Assembly: GCA_944739405.2 (NCBI GenBank) | Contig: OX123185.2 | Coordinates: 12,062,973-12,126,972, forward strand | Length of the DNA stretch: 64,000 nucleotides | DNA from: Euclidia mi | Taxonomy: Eukaryota; Arthropoda; Insecta; Lepidoptera; Erebidae | Direction: 5' to 3' | In this document: positions 57,992-64,000 of the stretch, one piece after another | Position numbering within the stretch: position 1 is the stretch's first letter | How the letters are laid out: every line of letters begins with the position of its first letter | Notes under the pieces: model-generated | The model's input: the letters and a program-made list of their open reading frames with translations, nothing else | Database searches by the model: none | What the model was told of the DNA's origin: nothing | Position numbers and translations under genes: made by a program

Positions 57992-59856
57992 ATGTTTCTG
58001 TATACTGTTATTCCATTTCAAAAGGCTGGGCAAAACAGCAAATTAGTCTGGAAATTTATTAAAAAATGCACTTTTACCACCAAAAATCAAGAACCAGCAT
58101 TAGATTTACTTCAGTCCGAGTCAAATCCCACACTGGCACTCAATAAAATAAATATGTTCTTCGCTAACGCTGGAAAATCACTCGGAGAAAGAATCTTGCA
58201 TCAAAGAAACTTTTCATCGCACTACACCTCTAACAAATCACACAACCCCGCGCTCAAATCTTTTGTTTTATTAGATACTGACGTTGACGAAGTAGTTCAA
58301 ATAATAACAGGACTACGGGACACTTCAGCGGTAGGGTGGGATGGCATTTCCACCACTATAATCAAAAGATTTAAGACATTCCTAGCACCTCCACTAACCC
58401 ACATTTTTAAAATATGTTTGTCTGACGGTATATTTCCGAAGTCCTTGAAAAGGCTATAGTTATCCCAATACACAAGAATGGAGATACAAGTTGTGTAAAC
58501 AACTACAGGCCCATTTCAATCTTGCCAGCATTGTCTAAAGTTTTAGAAAAACTAATAAATAATCGATTAGTAAAATACCTGGAATCGAACAATATACTCT
58601 CAGACAGGCAGTTTGGTTTTAGAGCGCAAAAGTCAACAAACCAGGCCGTTCACATGGTTACTGATCACATTGTGGCTAACCTGGATAAAGGGATGCATAC
58701 TATTGGGATCTTTCTAGACCTTGCCAAAGCTTTTGACTCTGTTTCAGTTCCAGGTCTATTAAGAAAGCTTGAGTATGTGGGAATAAGAGGCACACAATTG
58801 AAACTACTTACTGACTATCTTAGCGACAGATGTCAGTGTGTAAAACTAGGTACAAACCTCAGCGCGGATATCCCTAATGCCCCCTTCGGGGTGCCTCAAG
58901 GGAGCATTTTAGGAGTAACTCTGTTCTTAATATATATTAATGACCTATGTAACCTAAGTCTTCATAATGGTGTCATTGTGTCTTATGCAGATGATACGGT
59001 ACTATTATTTACAGGAAATACTCGTACTGAGGTATATACACATGCTCAACTAGGTTTCAGTACTGTAAATAACTGGCTTTTTGACAATATACTAACTTTA
59101 AACACCCAGAAAACAAAATTTATCCACTTCTCAATACGTAACAATAACATTCATGAATCACCTAACAACACTATATTCGCTCACGACAATAAATGTCATT
59201 CATCTGCTGACGCTGCATGCACCTGCCCTACTTTAGAATCTACACAATGTATCAAGTACCTTGGAATAACACTTGACAATAATCTTAATTTCCGCATTCA
59301 CATAGATCTCTTATGTAAACGGGTGCGCAAATTAATATTTATTTTCAAAACAATGCGTAGCGCTGCAAATTTTAAATTAATTAAACAAATCTACCTGTCG
59401 TTGTGTCAGTCCATCATATCCTATTGCATTACTTCATGGGGAGGGGCATCCAAAACTGTCCTATTGCCACTAGAACGCGCTCAAAGAGCTATTCTAAAAG
59501 TGGCGACGTTTCAACCTTATATGTTTCCTACCTATGATTTGTATCAGTCCACTAATGTCCTAACTGTACGTCAATTGTTCATACTGCACATCATACTTAA
59601 ACAACACGCACTAACTCCATTCAAACCACTGCCCCCGGACAAGAGACGAAAAGATCTAGTCTGTACTAAGTTTCATGGTAAACATGTCTTTATAAATAGA
59701 TTTTTCTTATTCATAGGCCCTTTTTTATACAATAGATTAAATAAGTTACTAGATATATATAATTATAGTTATAAGCAATGTAAAATAATCATAACTAGAT
59801 ACTTACAAACAATGACCTACTCCGATACTGAGAATTTGCTTACTGTCATAAAATAA
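57992..59856 (+). pseudogene. LINE ORF2 (reverse transcriptase), one frameshift
   Basis: Frame one (to 58459) carries the part before the RT core (VGWDGISTTIIK, DGIFPKSLK). One missing A near 58450 shifts the frame. From there to 59856 the frame is open: NYRPISILPALSKVLEKL, FGFRAQKSTNQAV, FLDLAKAFDSV, FGVPQGSILG, YADDTVLLF, KTKFIHFS, YLGITLD, then a long C-terminus. The residue after GSILG is valine where most relatives have proline. No endonuclease is present. A single frameshift suggests a rather young truncated insertion. Confidence 0.86.
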
Positions 59857-60190
59857 TTACCTACCATTGAATAGCTTCGATTTTAATTATTATTGCGTCA
59901 ATGTTAAATTTAAGAGTATGCACATTTGTTATATTTTGCACAATTATATTACGTAAGAACAAAACAGCCTGAAACTTAGGTGAAAACCTAGTTCAGGCAA
60001 TTAATTATAAACCTAGATAGCAAAGTAAAAATAACCTATACCGGCCTTAAACTATATGTTAAGTTTTTATTGTTTATTAGATTAAAAAGTATTATAGTAT
60101 AAGATTATCCAGACATAATGTATCCATCCACTAAAATGTAAACATTTTTGAATAAAGATTATTATTATTATTATTATATTATTATTATTT
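57992..60190 (+). mobile_element. LINE of the CR1 group (family B), 5'-truncated
   Basis: RT and C-terminal region, then a 3' UTR (59857-60160) and an (att)n tail (60160-60190) preceded by gaataaag. The RT differs from copies 1-3. A subclade name such as Kiri would be a guess. Confidence 0.82.
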
Positions 60191-60714
60191 CTTTCTGGTG
60201 TACAATAAAGGATATTCGTTCATTCATTCATTCACAAGACTACAGAATGAAGGTTCCACAAAATCAAACACACAAGACGTCACACCAAATGTATCTGTTC
60301 GGTGTAATAAAATATGTTTATTGAGCACAAATAACACTAGTCAGATATTAGCGGCAGCCATGAACATAAATACAGACAATTTTTAACTGTTCATAATTTT
60401 TAAACTCCGCCGCAAAAATGTTATTTTTGCCAATTTCAGATACGAATTATATTTTCCAAATCAGCATCTTGCTCTTGAAATAAAATCAGAGTCTTAAAAT
60501 ACATTAAAAGCAATTGTTCAAGATTAAATATTGATTACCTGGAGGTACTAGAGAAAATATATTTTCCGTGGTACACCATAGTTTACATAGTACATATGTT
60601 TACATAGTAAAACGAATCTTAGGAAACGAAGATTAATTTATAATGATGAAAATCTATATAAATTCTCAAACATCGAAGAATATCACTATTATCAGGTATT
60701 AAAATTCATCAACA
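60191..60714. other. Downstream flank of the P450 gene
   Basis: Non-coding; the short ORF at 60198-60386 is not credible. On the - strand a possible AATAAA lies about 400 bp past the P450 stop (60316 region), but I cannot assign the polyadenylation site. Confidence 0.4.
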
Positions 60715-60905
60715 TCAATAGCAATACCGACTGCTATTTACGTCTTCCAGACACACCAAATACCCGTTTGCATCTTTCATCATCACTTCAAATTTTAATT
60801 TCAGTGGTGAGAATTCGCCGTCTTGATCCAACGCTGGCAAAAGTCTGTAGCGTCGCAGAATATTTGAAATAATTGTCTTCATTGACATAATAGCGTATTG
60901 AGAAC
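60715..60905 (-). CDS. P450 last exon
   Basis: 191 bp, acceptor ttcacag|gt, stop TGA at 60717-60715. Encodes SQYAIMSMKTIISNILRRYR, then FEVMMKDANGYLVCLED and a short tail. The splice to the previous exon (CTT G|GT TCT) keeps the frame. Confidence 0.9.
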
Positions 60906-63900
60906 CTGTGAATATGTTTAATAAATACAATCACAATATTTTGTACGCCTGTCAAATGTCAGTTAGTTAATTCAGATAGAACTCACTCCGAATGTCCCTT
61001 GTTAGCCGATTATTTTACATAGTCAAGTCAGTCAGGCATTCACCTCAGTTGTGCATCTCGGTCAGTCGCTGTGTCAGTAAATCAAGTATAAGTTAAAGAA
61101 CAGATGAGTCAGACAATTGTATGATAAACTAAATTGAAAGGTCTAAGCGAGTCCAAAATCGTCTCATATCTCAATCATCTCTAATCTAAATAATTATGTA
61201 CTTGAAGAGTAAAAGATTTGAATATATGATTGCGAAAGTGTATAAATTAGGATTTATATTGTTATGCAAGATACCGTCCGTAGTTCCAAACGCTTGCATG
61301 TCAACTGTCGCGACAAAAGACTAGGTATGTTTTAATCTGACAAGGTAAATTTAAAATATAGGAATTTAAACTTTCGTGGTCATTTAAACTTGATTTAAAT
61401 TGTCTTTCGGGATATATACCACGTACCTTTGTTTGGAGTAACCGATATTTTGGCACTGTTGCAAGCGCCATGTTTACGGATGTACTGAGGGTATTGCGGG
61501 TGGATGAATGTTACGAGCAAGTATAACGGTCTACCCGCTTTCTTACTCGTTTTTTGCGTACAACACTACTGCCAGTGCCACTGTTTTCATTATCGCACTG
61601 TACCCGATCACGACATACTACACTCACTACATCAGCTCGCGGTTTGAGTTTTTCCGTTTCACGGGTTTTACATAGGCGCACCACTGGATGCCAGATACTT
61701 GACAGTTGAAACCCATCCTCTCTATTGAAATTATTGAACTTTTTGATTTCAATAGCCTCCCTAACCATTCGAGGTATGTATTGGCGTTCTGTCGAAAGCA
61801 CCTGAGGGTTGTGTAACTTACTTACTTGTACACTTAATGGGGCAGTAGCAATGGCTTGGTTTTCAAAATGTTCCAGGTTCCAGGATCAGTGAGGACCATA
61901 TTGCTGTGGTATATGCCGACCTGGTACATCATTGCGCTATCTACACGCCGACTCACATCATCACCCATGTCAACTGAATTCCGTTATAACGTCGCGCTTA
62001 CCGACCGGGCATACAGCTTGTGCGACGATGAACATTTGCGTAAGGAACTTTCGCATTTAAGCGACGTTCTACACAAAAACGGATACAGTAGGCGAATCAG
62101 ACCACCCAGACATACTAAAAAACACCTGGACTTCAAGGTTGAACGACACCCACTGTACTTACCGTACGTCAAAGGAGTGACAGATAAGATCGCCAATATT
62201 CTTAACAAAGTTTCAGTAAAGACTATTTTCACTCCTTTTAAGAAACTGTCTCAATATATAAGAACGCTGAAAGACAGTCTTCCATTAGAAAAGCCAGGTG
62301 TATACAAAGTTGACTGCAGCTGTGGGAGTTCCTATATAGGACATACGAAACGCACCATCTCTTGCCGAATAAAGGAACACATCCGGGCAGTCAAAAATAA
62401 CGAGCCACATAAGTCAGCCATAGCTCAACACCTTTTAGACTCGGGTACCGACTACTGGATTGAGTTACACAGCCCTCAGGTGCTTTCGACAGAACGCCAA
62501 TACATACCTCGAATGGTTAGGGAGGCTATTGAAATCAAAAAGTTTAATAATTTCAATAGAGAGCATCCTCTCTATTGAAATTATTAAACTTTTTGATTTC
62601 AACTGTCTTTTTGGTTTCAACTGTCGAGTATCTGGCATCCAGTGGTGCGTCTATGTAAAACCCGTGAAACGGAAAAACTCAACGTACATCCGTGAACATG
62701 GCGCTTGCAACAGTGCCGAAATATCGGTTACTCCAAACAAAGGTACGTGGTATATATCCTGAAAGACAATTTAAATTAAATTTAAAATCTTTTAAATCTA
62801 AAAAATAGTAGGCAAGTGAAACTTAACTCCCGAAATCACTTTTATTACACTTACCAAGACAATTTCGAGGACCGTGGCTGAACGCCAAGAATGCGGCTGG
62901 ATGCTTTGGAGGCTCATCAATAAATCTCTCTGGCCTGAACTCATCTGCCTCAGGCCCCCAATACAACGGGTTACGTTGCACTGACCAGATGTTTATAAAT
63001 ACACCGCAGCTTTCCAAAAGAGTTTTTCCTGAAGCTGAAACAGGCAGTCAATGGGCTGTAAAAATACGTCGTTGCCTTGATTTTGATACGTACACTACTC
63101 TCAAGATAAATTAATAGCACAAATCTTAGTAATCATCATCATAATTATAAAATGAGTTGTCTGGACTGACATATCATCGAAGAGCCTAAAGTATTGAAGC
63201 TGGAAACATGAAATTTAGACAGTGAGGGTCTTATATCATGTAGATGACATAAATGCCCACTAAAGGAGGATTTTTTTTAAGATTCTGCCCTGAAAGAGGT
63301 TAAATTGGGATTATAACTTTTGGGCGAGTGGAATCGCGGGCGGCTGATTAAAAGTCGAAAAGAAGAATCAAATGTGATCGCGTCGCCAGTCGTGTACGTG
63401 AATGTAAGAAGTAATATCGAACAAATTTATAAAAAAGAATTTAAAGTCATCGCCGTTACATACCGGTAACTGATGAGTGCCATGTACAATATACGAAAAA
63501 TTAACGTTAGGCGAAACAGTCAGTCCTTAGTAGTAGCTTAAAAAGATACTAATTTTCTAAAACCTTGTCGAGTTTCTTCCAAGCCTGCTTAAATAGGTAC
63601 GGTTATAATACTTTGATAACAAGGAAAATGACAAGAACTTAAATATGTGGTCAAAATTAGTCCTCAATGAGTTCTTATTCACTACTTACGTAATGTTATA
63701 TCACGGTCGATTTTTCTCAAAATAACTGGTACTGGAGGATACAGCCTCAAAGATTCTTTAATGACTGCTTCTAAATATTTCAGTTTTGGCAGATCTTCTT
63801 CTACTACTGGTCTATCAGAATCGCCAAACACTTCTTGTATCCTGAAACATAAGTGGTATTTTAAAACTTTTCTAATATCAAAATAATACTTTAGTTTTCC

Positions 63901-64000
63901 TTGTGTCCAAAAAATCCAGCAAGTAATTTGTTTTTTTACATACATTTCCTTAATCTGTTTGCGGTCATTCAACCAACTTAAAAAAATTGGAGGAAATGCC
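60715..64000 (-). CDS. Cytochrome P450, CYP4 clan (CYP340-like), C-terminal exons
   Basis: P450s are ER-anchored haem monooxygenases acting on hormones, fatty acids, plant toxins or insecticides. Three exons join in phase: 63841-63690, 63034-62855 and 60905-60715. They encode about 174 residues with the K-helix ExxR (KESLRLYPPVPVILRK), the PERF motif (DEFRPERF), the haem-binding loop FSHGPRNCLG with its cysteine ligand, and an end at CLEDVNSSRYCY then TGA. All introns are GT-AG. After CLG the usual tyrosine is serine (SQYAIMSMKT). Family placement in CYP340 or a near relative is from memory of lepidopteran P450s and is uncertain. The N-terminus, I-helix and promoter are outside the window. 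The last intron carries Penelope-like fragments. Confidence 0.9.
61388..61828 (-). pseudogene. Penelope-like element 3' fragment, - strand copy
   Basis: The - strand encodes the end of a Penelope-type protein: VLSTERQYIPRMVREAIEIK, NNFNREDGFQLSSIWHPVV, then a basic end (VVRKKRVRKRVDRYTCS, stop at 61511). The 3' UTR part to about 61388 is shared with the + strand copy. Only the last piece of the GIY-YIG domain is present (REAIEI glutamate and the NRE part). It lies in the last P450 intron in the same orientation as the gene. Confidence 0.85.
61856..62790 (+). pseudogene. Penelope-like element fragment with GIY-YIG endonuclease, + strand copy
   Basis: The frame 61856-62578 (240 codons) contains, from about residue 48, the linker after RT (TDRAYSLCDDEHLRKELSHL; LPYVKGVTDKIANIL) and then the GIY-YIG endonuclease: GVY 148-150, CSC 154-156, YIG 160-162, R171, EH 174-175, H192 and E223 in REAIEI. 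Penelope-like elements use this nuclease to nick target DNA. The frame upstream of residue 45 is shifted (a +1 frame reads ADSHHHPCQLNSV, the usual Penelope wording). The RT itself is absent. After NNFNRE the frame is destroyed by an inverted insertion (62564-62614), and about 140 bp present in the - strand copy are missing near 62685. Confidence 0.88.
62531..62600. repeat. Perfect palindrome, 33-bp arms, 4-nt spacer
   Basis: Arm 1 62531-62563, spacer catc 62564-62567, arm 2 62568-62600. The - strand Penelope copy lacks it, so the second arm is inserted. Directly behind it tttcaactgtc occurs twice (62597-62607 and 62615-62625). Confidence 0.95.
62855..63034 (-). CDS. P450 exon with PERF and haem-binding motif
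   Basis: 180 bp, acceptor tttcag|ct, donor g|gtaagt. Encodes SGKTLLESCGVFINIWSVQR, then WGPEADEFRPERF, then FSHGPRNCLG up to the first base of the glycine codon. Confidence 0.93.
63035..63689 (-). other. P450 intron
   Basis: 655-bp GT-AG intron (donor gtaagt, acceptor tttcag). I see no repeat or ORF in it. Confidence 0.8.
63690..63841 (-). CDS. P450 exon with K-helix
   Basis: 152 bp, acceptor tttcag|g, donor c|gtaagt. Encodes QEVFGDSDRPVVEEDLPKLK then the K-helix with ExxR (E and R of KESLR), ending in RDITL. The split proline codon is completed by the next exon (c + ct). Confidence 0.9.
63944..64000 (-). CDS. Possible upstream P450 exon (partial)
   Basis: A donor (gaaat|gtatgt, 63943-63938) would end an exon in exactly the phase needed by the next acceptor (tttcag|g at 63842), giving ...DRKQIKEM joined to IQEVFGDSD. 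The intron would be 102 bp. The peptide before it (IFLSWLNDRKQ) is not a strong match to the usual P450 sequence here, so this exon is tentative. Confidence 0.35.

Noticed and set aside
60198..60386. 62-codon ORF downstream of a LINE tail
   Set aside because: No similarity or context; partly formed by the cattcattcattc repeat.

Overview
This window is a piece of an insect nuclear genome, most probably a moth (Lepidoptera). The evidence is low gene density, AT-rich spacers, GT-AG introns, a CYP4-clan cytochrome P450 with lepidopteran-type exon breaks, and many dispersed families typical of moths: tRNA-derived SINEs, 5S rRNA-derived SINEs, Helitron-like elements ending in CTAG-T, and CR1-group and RTE LINEs. 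Nothing looks bacterial or plasmid-borne, and I see no operon, CRISPR array or ribosome-binding-site structure.

Layout. 1-4.1 kb is AT-rich spacer with SINE and LINE scraps. 4.2-5.9 kb (+) is a 5'-truncated RTE-type LINE. 5.97-11.3 kb and 13.15-18.3 kb (both -) are two diverged copies of one two-ORF CR1-group LINE, with a SINE between them that has an almost perfect target-site duplication. 18.3-42.6 kb has no gene I can support and holds SINEs, Helitron-like elements, an (AT)49 microsatellite, a 20-C run, foldback and TIR structures, a two-module degenerate array at 29 kb, and a 119-bp minisatellite inside a Helitron-like element at 31 kb. 42.7-46.2 kb (-) is a nearly full-length RTE element broken by two stop codons and one 16-bp insertion. 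46.2-51.1 kb is repeat-rich spacer. 51.1-54.7 kb (+) is a third CR1-group element with a complete ORF1, 54.7-56.8 kb (-) and 58-60.2 kb (+) are further LINE fragments, and 57.3-57.7 kb is a LINE ORF2 C-terminus. Recognised LINE and Penelope spans add up to about 25 kb.

The only host gene I can support is a cytochrome P450 on the - strand at the right edge (60.7-64.0 kb). It has three well-supported C-terminal exons and one tentative exon at the border; its 5' part lies outside the window. The last intron contains two truncated Penelope-like GIY-YIG endonuclease fragments placed head to head.

The most interesting signal is mutational. Several perfect short palindromes have arms of 13-33 bp and tiny spacers, often exactly 4 nt. 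Two of them can be compared with a sister copy in this window, and in both cases the palindrome is an insertion made by copying neighbouring sequence in inverted orientation (a snap-back or template-switch scar) that changed the element's reading frame. I found no convincing new gene system.
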